A stretch of 64,000 nucleotides of DNA from Ampelomyces quisqualis (Eukaryota > Ascomycota > Dothideomycetes > Pleosporales > Phaeosphaeriaceae): assembly GCA_018398575.1 (NCBI GenBank), contig JAGTXZ010000020.1:496001-560000 (forward strand), read 5' to 3'. Under the pieces are notes generated by a model, which ran no database searches, was not told the origin of the DNA, and saw nothing but the letters and a program-made list of their open reading frames with translations. The stretch's first letter is position 1. Every line of letters begins with the position of its first letter. The position numbers and the translations under genes are program-made. Of this stretch, positions 1 through 9,384 are shown in pieces.

Positions 1-1
1 G

Positions 2-808
2 CTCGATATCTCTTTGGTTCGTGCCCAGGAGGAGCGTGACAACTTGATAGCAGAGGCCCCTCCCATGCTCCACTCGGGATTGACTGGTGGTCTCAATCGT
101 CTGCTTGCGCGACCAGAATTTCCACCCTCACCCGAAGATTCTGGTGAGTACGCAAACTCGCCGCTAAGCCCCATGAAGCGTGCGAAGCAAGGAAATCCAA
201 TGGCCCTTGCGCGCGCACAAAAGGAGTGGGAGGTACAACAGGACAAGGCACGCAAGGCGGAAATCAAAGCAAAGCGTGAACGTGAGGAGAAGGACAAGAA
301 AGCAAAGGAGCGAGGCCGGGAGCGAGATCGTAAGGAGCGTAAAGCAAGTACCACGTTGGTAAAGGTTCGACCCAAGAAAAAGCGCGAGGATTCCGGCCAG
401 GAGATCCGTAGGATCCGCCGCCGACAGTACTCGTCCTCCGTGTCGCCTGCACCTCGCGAGCGCAAGACACTCAAAGCGATCGAGTATCGCCCTTCCCCTT
501 CGCGTCCCACCTCACCAGACGGTAATGGCCAGCTCATTGTACGTCCTAGTGGAGACCTAGTGTCCACGAATACTGTAGCAGACCCTCGGGCTGATCTGTT
601 CATGTCTTTCATTACGAAGGGTCCAGAGTCTGAGCGCGGTATGAGCGTTAACAAAGCGCTCAAGAGATATCACCGAGAGCGCCACGACGACAGGGATCGC
701 GCGCCGTCCAAGGCTGATGAAGAGAAGGAGCTCTGGAAGAACATGCGTCTGAAGAGGAACGATCGGGGCGAGATTGTCCTGTTCTTCTCGCCACCCGAGA
801 CGGTGTGA
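2..808 (+). CDS. C-terminal part of an uncharacterised highly basic, low-complexity protein (5' end outside window)
   Basis: The frame is open from the window edge to a TGA at 806-808, so this is the last exon or part of it; no start is claimed. The segment starts with a short ordered stretch. It then has a long Lys/Arg/Glu-rich region (roughly residues 70-130 of the visible part) that looks like a charged single helix or coiled coil, followed by Arg/Ser/Pro-rich sequence suggestive of nuclear localisation. The last ~70 residues are again more ordered, with a KALKRYHRER stretch and an ending of the type RNDRGEIVLFF. I do not recognise the family. A nuclear, chromatin- or RNA-associated role would fit the composition, but that is only an inference. 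The 3' flank has no further coding signal on this strand. Confidence 0.7.
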   Translation, partial: LDISLVRAQEERDNLIAEAPPMLHSGLTGGLNRLLARPEFPPSPEDSGEYANSPLSPMKRAKQGNPMALARAQKEWEVQQDKARKAEIKAKREREEKDKKAKERGRERDRKERKASTTLVKVRPKKKREDSGQEIRRIRRRQYSSSVSPAPRERKTLKAIEYRPSPSRPTSPDGNGQLIVRPSGDLVSTNTVADPRADLFMSFITKGPESERGMSVNKALKRYHRERHDDRDRAPSKADEEKELWKNMRLKRNDRGEIVLFFSPPETV

Positions 809-2518
809 CTAGACGGGGATCTTGATGTCATCATCAGGATGCGGACCTGGAGCTGCAGCGATCCTTCGCCCAGCCAGGAGTCGACAGATATCTGCGACTA
901 CGAAGAGCCAGAGTTGTTACTCTGAGCGCAAGAGACGGGATTTTGCTGGTGGTTAGTGTCATGATACCGTTCTTCCCTATTATCTTATTCCTTCTTTGGA
1001 TGATACCCGACATAACGTCAAAACCCGGGTGGACTTGGGGCGCATGTTGTTGTACATGTTGACTTTGGATCTCTTCTATTCGCCAACCAGCATATCATAT
1101 CTTTGTTCGCTTACCTTCTGTGACGGCGGCTCTTTATGTGTTATTGATATTTCTTTGTGTCTCCTTCGATGGAATGTTTTGTCCCGCTTCTGGTATCTTG
1201 TGGCCAGGACACTCTACACCTAATACTCCTCGGGCTGGGCCCGCGTCTACTCCTCGGCGTTTAGGTTATGCGATTACACCAATGTCGATATCCTTACTAC
1301 GCAAACGCATTCCACATGCTTCAGTGAGGCTGCGTGGAATTCTGACTGGATACTTTTTCAGGTTCGACTCTGGGCTGAGCTGATGCATACGCTGTGTAGT
1401 CCCGGAAGCGGGCCATGTTCCCAGTACGAGATGTGGTCAATCAATGTACCCGTTCCCACAAACTAAGCGGAGCTTAGATGCACAACGTGCTCACCCATCG
1501 ACCAATAAGATTCTCATCGCAGAACCTCAAAGACATGCGAACCCCCAGAAATGAGGCTGGCTAGTCTTACACTGCATAGCCGAATCTCCACCAGCGTGCT
1601 TTAGTGCACATACGTACGCCATTGCTTATGAGGTACTTTTTAACGAGGACGATGCACGGCACTCAAGGCACATCATCAGGCTGCATTGTGCTTGGCAACC
1701 ACAGGGCGCTGGTCTGGAGAATAGGTACAACTGTCTCTTTCGCCGGACATCTGAGGCCTGCATTAGTTTTCTTGAGCATCTCGTGATGCCCAATCGGGTA
1801 ATCGGCAAACCTCGTTGACGTTGGAGAGGCGTGAGAGGGCGCCGGGGATAAGAAGCAGCAGCCGCGGCATACCGCGATACTGCATACGTCATGCCTTGCA
1901 GAAGGATATTTTGAAGCCTTCCAAGATTTGCTAGCAATGGCCGCCCTTGACAAAGTGTCGGCCAGAAGGTTCATCGTGGGCGTTCGGCAAGTGAAGGGTC
2001 AACGGGTGGGCTGGTGCCTATTGCATAGCAGTTGCGGCCCCCTAAATTCTATTGCGACGCCGTCTTTATCATTGCCGACATCTTTGCCAACATCATTGCC
2101 TCACATTTTTCATCTCATCAATAACAGCAGCGACGCAAGCATACACATGACCCTGCGAGGGGCGAACGTACTCGGTATAAGTTCGACTGCATCGTACCAC
2201 AGCCACACGAGGCGAAGTCTTCTCGAAGCCTACTGTTTCTGTACTGGCGTACCACAATCCCGCACTTAGAATCAGTTCCAATCGATTGGAGCTTTGTGTG
2301 ATTGGTGGGTTGCGGCTAGTTACCGGTCAACCTTTCGGGGCTGTGACACCAGACTACTGCGAGCTGGGGTCAGGCGATGCCCACCGACTCCATGCAACGC
2401 CCTGATACATGCGGGAAGTCGACGTAAAGCGTCCAGCCTACGGCATTTGATAAGAGCACTATGAGAGTCAACTAACCAGAGTAAGAAACGTCAGAGAGCC
2501 TCCACTTTCTATTGGGCA

Positions 2519-2570
2519 ATTGTCCTGGGTAATTGTCCCAGCGCATTGTCCTGGTGAATGGTCCCAAGGG
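2519..2570. repeat. Imperfect 13-bp tandem repeat, four units
   Basis: Units start at 2519, 2532, 2545 and 2558. The first three begin ATTGTCC and the fourth begins ATGGTCC. A shorter related stretch, ATTGGGCA, precedes them. The array lies about 215-270 bases upstream of the Zn2Cys6 start codon, so it could be a cluster of regulator binding sites or simply a small minisatellite. Confidence 0.6.
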
Positions 2571-2742
2571 TCGCTGTCTGTCAGCCGCATGCCAACATAT
2601 AGTCACAGCACTTCGACCTGGAAACCACGGACACTCATTCTTCCCGACGTCCTATCTTTCTTCCTCCTTTTAGCTCTGGCGAAATTGTTGACACTCATTA
2701 TTCTCCTTAGCAAGGGGCCATCTCGGAAGCATTCAGAATTGG

Positions 2743-2753
2743 ACCGTTCCGGT
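2743..2753. promoter_or_regulatory. Everted CCG-N3-CGG motif upstream of the Zn2Cys6 gene
   Basis: The 11-mer ACCGTTCCGGT is an inverted repeat of ACCG/CGGT with a three-base spacer, ending 33 bases before the ATG at 2787. Zn2Cys6 proteins commonly bind paired CGG triplets, so an autoregulatory site is possible. A motif of this size also occurs by chance, so this is only a suggestion. Confidence 0.25.
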
Positions 2754-2786
2754 TGATGGGTCATTGCTATTTGTTCCGTGAAAAAA

Positions 2787-5087
2787 ATGTCTCAGTATAG
2801 CTACAACAGCCCAACAGCAGAAGAATGGCAAGATCTCGTTGATTGGGATGGAGAAATGGTCGAGCCAATGTTCGCCCTGAACGCTGACTTCAATGTGGCA
2901 CGTGGAGATGCTCTATGCTTGGAGCATGATTTGTCCAGAAGTGTCGACTCGGATCAGCCATATCTATTATCTGCACCTCCTTCGATCGCTGATGGCACAC
3001 CATCTCTTGAGTACATCGTTTCTGCGCCTCCATCGCTACTTGGCGAATCATTTTCATTCGGCCAGGTCTACTCTACCTCTCCGTACTTCAACACTACTAC
3101 CACCTCACCATTGGTCGGCTACGGAGACGATCGCTATTTTGGGTCCTTCGATGCTTGCGATAAATCCATTTCGCCACTTTCCTACCCTCAAGAGTCACCA
3201 ATCTTAGATACAAGATACGAGCGCATCCCCGATAGTCGTCCTCCCACTGGCTCTTTCGAATCGGCACCAGAGACTGTCTTCAACCCTTACGTCGCAGGAT
3301 CGTCCCACTCCTTCAGCGGCTTGGATGTTAGGACCTCTCAAATGCTCAATGTTGGTAGTTGGACGGAAAAGCCCCACATCATAGAGCCTATCGCAGAAGC
3401 TGACGAGATCAACACGCATGCCGCACCTATGTCGATTCCACCTCTGGACACTCGAAACTTGTATGACACATCTTCTTTGTACACATATTCAGATGAGCTC
3501 GAACACAATCGTAGCCGGGCCGTTGCCATTCCACAATCGGCGCGCCGGCCAGCGAGCTACAATGCTGCTATCACACAATCGAACTGGGCCCAGAGGGTAC
3601 CTCCTGTACTCTCCGTATCTCCAGTGTCTTATCGTCGCCCGCGTAGCGCTACACTCTTGCGGACGAATTCACGTGTCGGGTCGCGACGTGGTCTTGCTAC
3701 ACCATCACCCACTTCAGACGGTCTTGGTTGGGTCTGCTATTCAATGAACACTCAAACGAACCGTTTGACTCCGACAAGTATTGAAGGCACTCAAGGTCGC
3801 ACTCCACGTGGACGCAAGAAGGGTCTCACAGCAGAGCAACGCACTCACGCGGCATTAATGCGAGTTGTTGGGGCGTGCAGCAACTGCCAAAAGCGAAAGG
3901 AAAGGTGTGATCCCGGAACACCCTGCATGTCCTGCTTGGAGCACTACAAAGGAGATCTCATCAACCATCCCTGTCGAGATGGACTTTTGAGCGATCTTGC
4001 CGGCTGGTTCTCCTCAGGCTTGGGTTGGCATCCTGCTGCAAGGCCAATAGAGTCATTCCTTGCACCGGGCAGTTTCAGCGTAGTAACTGACATCACTTAC
4101 AATATTCCGTTATACTTTGGCTTCGGTCCTGCGCTCACTGTTTCAGTCCATGCGGTACATATCGACGCTGATCAGCCACACTTACATGAGCACTTCATCT
4201 ATTCTTGGCCGCCAGGACCCAGCAAAGCATCGCAAGACACCCACGCTGTGCTCCCTGCGGTATTGATTCGAGATGCCATGCCCTGCTTAATGCAGACGCT
4301 CGACAGCCATCTATCGCTACTCGTAACACATCACTTCAGCCATTTCCCACTTTTCTGCTCCCCTCTCCGAATCCTCCGCGACGTGTACGTCCTCTTCCGC
4401 TCTCTCCCCACCGGCTCTTCTCAGCATCAAATCCTCCAACAAGCTCTTAAACTTCTCGTCCTCGTGCACATTGGCGGCGACATGATGCTTCCACCACCCA
4501 GCTCCAACGCCGTCCTTGCCCAACTCGTCCAGAAAACCATGCCCAAAATAACTTCCGACAATCCGCCTACACCATACTTCATCCGCGCACAACTTGGAAG
4601 CATAATGCCGGGATTGGCGCTACGCCTGATGAAACAAGTTCTTTCATCGCTCCAACGCCTCCTTCTCCATCGCGACTGCGACGCGTGGCCCCTGTGCCTC
4701 GCACTCACAATCGCCATGCTCATGACCATCGAATCAATCCAATACCACGCCGCCAAGCTCCCTTACCACCATTCCTTCGACGCACCCCGTGCGTCCACAC
4801 CCTCGGGCGCTGTTGTAGACGACCAGGGCATCAGGGCGTTGCTTGCATTTTACTCGAGTTGCTTTTCGGGCTGTCATGCTAGACTCGGGCCCGCGTGGGA
4901 GGGTGAGGCAGCGGCGCGAGGGCCAGGCGCGCCGGGAGATGTGTTTGTTGAGCGTGTGAGGGCGTGCATGGAGTCGGCGGATACAAGGGCGTATTTGGAG
5001 GACAAGGCGAACGAAGAGCAGACAAGGGGGGATATGGAGTGGTTTTTCGACCGGCTTGTTGCGAGATTGTTGGTGGTGAGAGCATGA
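2787..5087 (+). CDS. Zn2Cys6-type fungal transcription factor with a mid-protein zinc cluster
   Basis: A single exon of 766 codons. The reading frame opens slightly earlier at a GTG, but the first ATG (2787) follows AAAAAA, a good fungal context. The zinc cluster is at about residues 363-398 with spacing C-x2-C-x6-C-x5-C-x2-C-x12-C and a basic QKRKER stretch after the second Cys. It is followed by a conserved-looking segment (NHPCRDGLL). The N-terminal ~340 residues are Ser/Pro/Tyr-rich and disordered, as in activation domains. The C-terminal ~370 residues are helical, in the position of a regulatory middle-homology-like domain. Most family members carry the cluster near the N-terminus and have a 6-9 residue last loop, so both the mid-protein position and the 12-residue loop are unusual. 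Expected role: sequence-specific nuclear transcription regulator. The target pathway cannot be inferred; the neighbours are not a metabolic cluster. Confidence 0.85.
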   Translation: MSQYSYNSPTAEEWQDLVDWDGEMVEPMFALNADFNVARGDALCLEHDLSRSVDSDQPYLLSAPPSIADGTPSLEYIVSAPPSLLGESFSFGQVYSTSPYFNTTTTSPLVGYGDDRYFGSFDACDKSISPLSYPQESPILDTRYERIPDSRPPTGSFESAPETVFNPYVAGSSHSFSGLDVRTSQMLNVGSWTEKPHIIEPIAEADEINTHAAPMSIPPLDTRNLYDTSSLYTYSDELEHNRSRAVAIPQSARRPASYNAAITQSNWAQRVPPVLSVSPVSYRRPRSATLLRTNSRVGSRRGLATPSPTSDGLGWVCYSMNTQTNRLTPTSIEGTQGRTPRGRKKGLTAEQRTHAALMRVVGACSNCQKRKERCDPGTPCMSCLEHYKGDLINHPCRDGLLSDLAGWFSSGLGWHPAARPIESFLAPGSFSVVTDITYNIPLYFGFGPALTVSVHAVHIDADQPHLHEHFIYSWPPGPSKASQDTHAVLPAVLIRDAMPCLMQTLDSHLSLLVTHHFSHFPLFCSPLRILRDVYVLFRSLPTGSSQHQILQQALKLLVLVHIGGDMMLPPPSSNAVLAQLVQKTMPKITSDNPPTPYFIRAQLGSIMPGLALRLMKQVLSSLQRLLLHRDCDAWPLCLALTIAMLMTIESIQYHAAKLPYHHSFDAPRASTPSGAVVDDQGIRALLAFYSSCFSGCHARLGPAWEGEAAARGPGAPGDVFVERVRACMESADTRAYLEDKANEEQTRGDMEWFFDRLVARLLVVRA

Positions 5088-5844
5088 GTGCTCAGGATTT
5101 TCGGGGAGGCGGATTTGGCGCGACGATACTTTTTCTTTTCTTGGGCGTTCTTGCCCTCCCGAAGAGGCGGTGGTTTTGTTTCGCGGTATACTGTGCATTT
5201 CCATTTGTCACTCTGGGGTTTGCTTCGTTCTTGCCCCCGGCGTTTCTGATCACGACTGCTCACGGCCGTCTGACGCATGCGGGAGACGACGACATGGTAT
5301 AGCATTGTTACAATTCACCAAACGGGTGTTTTCATTCTGATTTTCTGATTTTCTGATTTGGACTTTTCCTCTCGCAAGATTATTGCCAGTCAGCGTAGTA
5401 CTCGGGGGGAAAAGTCAGCGAGGTTCATCCGATACCAGTGCTGGGCATACGGTCATGTGACCTTGTTGGACATTTGGGTCCACGGCGCAATGTTGATGTG
5501 TGCATGGAAGAGATGGAAGGAACGACAGCGACGCTATCTAGGCGAGGTGTGTAGAGGCAGGAGCGACCAGGCCGAAGCGTGCGGCCGCAGCAAGACTGAA
5601 GAGCTGAGCCTACGTTGCAAGTTCTAGGATGAGTAATTCACCGTCGCGCATCATTGAATTCAGACCATATGCGTCGATTCATATGCCATCTGATTCGCTC
5701 ATCTCTTCGACAGCGGCTGTCGACATCATCTATAACACCACAGAATAACGCCTCCCCAAAATGCTGTATCCACATGCCAGAACTGGCCTCGCTCGTAAAA
5801 TGCCCAATGGAAACTCAAGAAACCCTCCATCTCAAGAGCACCTC
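5088..5844. other. Intergenic region between convergent genes
   Basis: The Zn2Cys6 gene and the PAQR gene point towards each other across about 750 bases. Short ORFs here have no domain and no splice context. The region presumably holds both 3' UTRs and polyadenylation sites; nothing else is visible. Confidence 0.6.
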
Positions 5845-7323
5845 CTAGTATACCGAACAACTCGTTTCCGCCCTCGCCAACGCGCTCGTAAACATGGTCT
5901 GCATAGCCAAGTAATGAAAAACAATTCCGCCCAGAACAGCAACGTGCCAAATGTTGTGACTACATCCAACGTAGTCGAACCAACCTGGGCAGAAGCGCTC
6001 GGGGACTTTGCTTGCGTATAGACATGCGCCGGTCATGTAGACAATCAGGCTCTTGGTGATGGGTGCGTAGAAGTATTGGGCCCATTCGATGCCTCGGGAG
6101 TAGGCGAGTTGACCAAAGGGCAAGAAGCCTGTGAGGGCGAGTGAACAGTAAAATAGGACGCGTGCCCAGGCCATGTCTGCGCGGTTGAAAGTGGGGTGCC
6201 ACGGGAGAAGGACACCGCCAATACCTAGGAATGCGGTGATGAGCATGTATGTCCATCTCGACACGGGTTCGCAGTAAAAGGCCGCGTATTCGGTCGTCAT
6301 GATGCTTGCTGCAACGAGTAGACTGATACCAGTGTAGTCGACGCAAGCAAAGCGCTCGAGGAGGGTCTGGTGGGAGATGGAGTTCATGGTATGCCATATT
6401 GTGCTGCAAGCGAGGCACTTGCATGCGGCGAAAAAGAAGACGGCAGCGATGAATATATCTGCTTTGGAGCTATTGCTGAAGTTTGCGCTCGTTGGGTAGA
6501 AGTAGAATGCTAGCGAGAGGACCATCAATAATCCGAGGAGATGGGTCCAGATGTTGATGAGCTCGTTGTGTATGCTGATGACAGAGCGGACACAAGCCCA
6601 CTTGCCCTCGGAGAAGCGGTAGCCTTTGAGAATGTGGGGGTTTACGCGCCACGGCTCGGGGAGGTCGTCGTAGTGTATCAGGCCGTGTTCTTTTGCGCGG
6701 GCGAGGGCGCGCTGGACACCAAGTTCGATGGTGAACTCGATTGTCTCACGAGCACGGCGGGCTTTGTCGAGTCCTCCGTCCACAACGCCCTTGGCCATCT
6801 CGAAACCCTCATCCATTTTGCGCAGGCCCTCTTCGTAGAACTCCTGCGCATAGGCGCCGAGGGTGCCATGTTTGAGGGCGTATGCGCGCGTCTCGAAGTC
6901 GGTGAGGTACGTGTCCATGAGCACTATGCCCTCGAGAACCTTTTCACCGAGCGTCTCGTGGGTCTCCAGAGCGTCCTTGAAGCGTCCCTCGAGGGTCTCG
7001 ACGAAGACGGCGGCACGCCGGCGGCCTGCTTCCAATGCGCCATCAGAGATCTTGGAGCAGGAGTCGCGGACGTTGACGAGCGTGGTCCATGCGTATTCGA
7101 CACCGGCATCGTACTTGAGGGAGCCGTAGGATTCGAGCAGGTCCAGTCTGCAGGTGAGCTCGGCGAGAAAGTTGCGTAGCTGTGCGCAGTGAGCGACGTG
7201 CGGCGCGGCGCAAGGCGTGTTGTGTTGGGTGACGTACCAGAAGCTGGACGTTTTCCGCCTCGTGCACGCAGGGCCGGGTGTGCCAGGAATGCCGCCGTTG
7301 TCGCTGGGCAGCGGAGGTTCCAT
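5845..7323 (-). CDS. IZH3: PAQR / hemolysin III family membrane protein, IZH3-like
   Basis: A single exon of 492 residues from ATG at 7323 to TAG at 5845. Residues ~1-225 form a long soluble, helical N-terminal extension. Residues ~228-485 form a seven-helix PAQR core with the family's zinc-site motifs in order: the N-E-x2-N-x-W-T-H segment before the first helix, S-T-I-W-H after the second, a conserved Asp in VDYTGISLL, and H-N-I-W-H with a further His near the end. Yeast Izh3 also has a long N-terminal extension and a similar total length (543), while Izh1, 2 and 4 lack it; this is why I choose IZH3. PAQR proteins act at membranes and are linked to zinc homeostasis and to ceramidase-like activity; the substrate here is not shown by sequence. 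It is transcribed divergently from MRI1, with 447 bases between starts. Confidence 0.85.
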   Translation of the reverse strand: MEPPLPSDNGGIPGTPGPACTRRKTSSFWYVTQHNTPCAAPHVAHCAQLRNFLAELTCRLDLLESYGSLKYDAGVEYAWTTLVNVRDSCSKISDGALEAGRRRAAVFVETLEGRFKDALETHETLGEKVLEGIVLMDTYLTDFETRAYALKHGTLGAYAQEFYEEGLRKMDEGFEMAKGVVDGGLDKARRARETIEFTIELGVQRALARAKEHGLIHYDDLPEPWRVNPHILKGYRFSEGKWACVRSVISIHNELINIWTHLLGLLMVLSLAFYFYPTSANFSNSSKADIFIAAVFFFAACKCLACSTIWHTMNSISHQTLLERFACVDYTGISLLVAASIMTTEYAAFYCEPVSRWTYMLITAFLGIGGVLLPWHPTFNRADMAWARVLFYCSLALTGFLPFGQLAYSRGIEWAQYFYAPITKSLIVYMTGACLYASKVPERFCPGWFDYVGCSHNIWHVAVLGGIVFHYLAMQTMFTSALARAETSCSVY

Positions 7324-7770
7324 CGCCCCGGTGCGTCGGCCGGGCAGGCTCTTCGTGGGACGTCATGACGGCCGTACTGACCCCAGAGCTCGAGAGCGAG
7401 CGCGGCATGGTCGAGACAGCTGCAATGGAGGCGGGCGGTGTCTTTGATATGCGCAGCTGCTGTGAAGGCGTGGTTCCGGAGCGGCCACAGACTGGGCGCG
7501 GGCGATGACTACGCGGCGAGAGAGGTCACGTGAACAGCTGGAAGCGTGCAGAGTTGTGGGGAGGAATGGCAATTGGGGCCCGGGGCTGAGGGGAGGAGGT
7601 CGTCATCCACCACCAGCCTCGGAAGCGGCGAAATTGCGGCTGGGCCGCTGGGCGCTCATGATCCTTGCGGCGCCCTGCGTCCAGCGCGGGTACGGAGTAC
7701 GCGGCTTCGAGACATCCCTGGACGCATTTAGCCTCGTCAAGGACCTTCACAGCATACAACAACGACCAAA
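7324..7770. promoter_or_regulatory. Shared divergent promoter region (PAQR gene / MRI1)
   Basis: 447 bases separate the two start codons, so regulatory elements for both must lie here. The stretch is GC-rich, with no TATA box near either start that I can see. Short ORFs here are overlaps of the flanking genes and show no coding character. Confidence 0.5.
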
Positions 7771-8983
7771 ATGGTGCTTCAGGCCATCAAGTACGCCCGC
7801 GGACAGCTCGAGATCCTCGATCAACTGAAGCTGCCGCACGCTGAAGAATATGACCACATTTACTCCAGCACCGATGCATGGCACGCCATCAAAGAGATGC
7901 GCACCCGTGGCGCGCCAGCCATTGCTATCGTCGCCGCATTGTCTCTCGCTGTCGAGCTTAGCAACATGAAATTGCCTTCGGATGCTGAGGACGTCCAAGT
8001 GTTCATCACAGAAAAGCTCGACTATCTCGTCACGAGCCGCCCTACTGCAGTCAACTTGGCAGATGCGGCAGGCAAACTAAGAGCCATCACCAACGAAGCC
8101 GCAGCAAGAGACGAAGCAAATGGCGATTCAGTCAGAGAGGCCTACGTAGCAGCCGCAGAGCAGATGCTGGTCGACGACGTGAGCGACAATGAGAACATTG
8201 GCAAGCATGGCGCAGAGTGGATAGTGAAGAACTCTGAGGCGGCCAACAAGGGGCCAGTGAGCATGTTGACGCATTGCAACACCGGGTAGGCTGCTTCTCA
8301 AGGTGGTACACTCGGTCCGCTGACCTCCCAGATCGCTGGCAACGGCAGGCTATGGCACAGCACTGGGCGTGATTCGCGCTCTGCACTCAGCAGGCAACCT
8401 CAAGCATGCATTCTGTTCCGAGACGCGACCCTACAACCAAGGTTCCAGGCTGACAGCCTTTGAACTCGTCCACGACCAGATACCCGCTACCCTCGTGACC
8501 GACTCCATGGCCGCAGCACTGCTTCGACTACGAGGCGCCAGCGAGAACATTGCTGGTATAGTTGTCGGCGCAGACCGTGTAGCCGCAAACGGAGACACTG
8601 CCAACAAGATTGGCACCTACTCTCTTGCGATTCTCGCAAGGCACCACGGCGTCAAGTTTCTTGTAGCTGCACCGAGAACGACCATTGACTTGGACACCAA
8701 ATCTGGAGCAGACATTGTGATCGAAGAGCGACCAGGCAAGGAAGTTACGCTGGTCAAGGGACCCAGGCACGATGGTGTGACTCTGGATCTGGGCATTGTG
8801 GAGACCATCAGCATTGCCGCGAGTGGCATCGACGTGTGGAATCCGGCCTTCGACGTCACGCCCGCTGAATTGATTGATGGCATCATCACCGAAGTGGGTG
8901 TTGTTGAGAAAGATGGCGATGGGGTGTTTCACCTAGAAGACGTGTTCAAGAAGCAGGCTTCGGATAAGCCCGTGGATGGATGA
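7771..8983 (+). CDS. MRI1: Methylthioribose-1-phosphate isomerase (methionine salvage)
   Basis: Two exons, 7771-8285 and 8332-8983, joined over a 46-nt intron (GTAGGC donor, CTGAC branch site, CCCAG acceptor). The product is 388 residues, close to the 380-411 usual for fungi. The splice restores the HCNTGSLATAGYGTALG block exactly, which confirms it. The enzyme converts 5-methylthioribose-1-phosphate to methylthioribulose-1-phosphate in the cytosolic methionine salvage pathway and belongs to the eIF2B-alpha/M1Pi superfamily. Visible landmarks are RTRGAPAIAI near residue 48, the catalytic Cys of THCNTG at about residue 169, and the catalytic Asp of VGADRVAANGDTANKIGT at about residue 252. The RGAP and GADRVAANGD signatures separate it from the eIF2B regulatory subunits. 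Start: the first ATG, after CCAAA. Confidence 0.95.
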
Positions 8984-9090
8984 TAACTGCTCAACTATCA
9001 TCAATGACGTCTGCACGGCATGCCAATAATGGCACGACACTTGTGCAAACAATCTGCATGCATTCTCGTACATTCGGAGCTACCCTTGCA

Positions 9091-9384
9091 TCAGGAAGCG
9101 CTCTTTCCATGGCCCTCCGCAGACTTGTCGTGTGCTTCACTTGGCTTGGTCTTCAGCTCTTGCTCTGCCTTCTCTGCCTGTGCCAAAAGTTCTTCAACCT
9201 TCTTCTCCAATGAATCAAGGTGACCTTCCAGGGCGGCCGCAGTCTGTTCGCCGCGCTGGAGCTCTTTCATGGCCTACAGTGACGGTTAGAAGCCGAGTCC
9301 AAGTCGAAGCAATTCAAAGCGCACTTCAGCAAAGTCGGCCTCTGGACGCGACCCAGTTGTCTCCGCGTTCTGCTCTTTCGACAT
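9091..9384 (-). CDS. Small 80-residue coiled-coil protein, two exons
   Basis: This gene is too short and too split to appear as a long ORF. Exon 1 is 9325-9384 (ATG at 9384, 20 codons) and exon 2 is 9091-9273 (60 codons plus TGA). The 51-nt intron 9274-9324 has a GTGCGC donor, a perfect CTAAC branch site and a TGTAG acceptor, phase 0. The product is Glu/Lys/Ala-rich. A central amphipathic helix runs from about residue 18 to 64 (ADFAE joined to AMKELQRGEQTAAALE, then LEKKVEELLAQAEKAEQELK) and is predicted as a coiled coil, with a short polar tail. There is no signal peptide or membrane segment. I believe similar short proteins are conserved in Pezizomycotina, but I cannot name a function. Its 3' end is about 110 bases from the MRI1 stop, convergent with it. 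Confidence 0.75.

Larger units (their letters stand above)
809..2786. other. Gene-poor intergenic stretch (about 2 kb)
   Basis: No supported gene. Two overlapping ORFs of about 100 codons near 1626-1974 (minus) and 1937-2269 (plus) lie on each other's complement, have no recognisable domain and no splice context, so I treat them as chance. The last 300 bases hold an imperfect 13-bp tandem repeat and a CCG/CGG everted pair, listed separately, and probably serve as the promoter of the Zn2Cys6 gene. Confidence 0.6.

Noticed and set aside
1626..2269. Several ATG ORFs of about 100 codons on both strands
   Set aside because: They overlap each other, have no recognisable motif or splice sites, and their composition looks like open random sequence.
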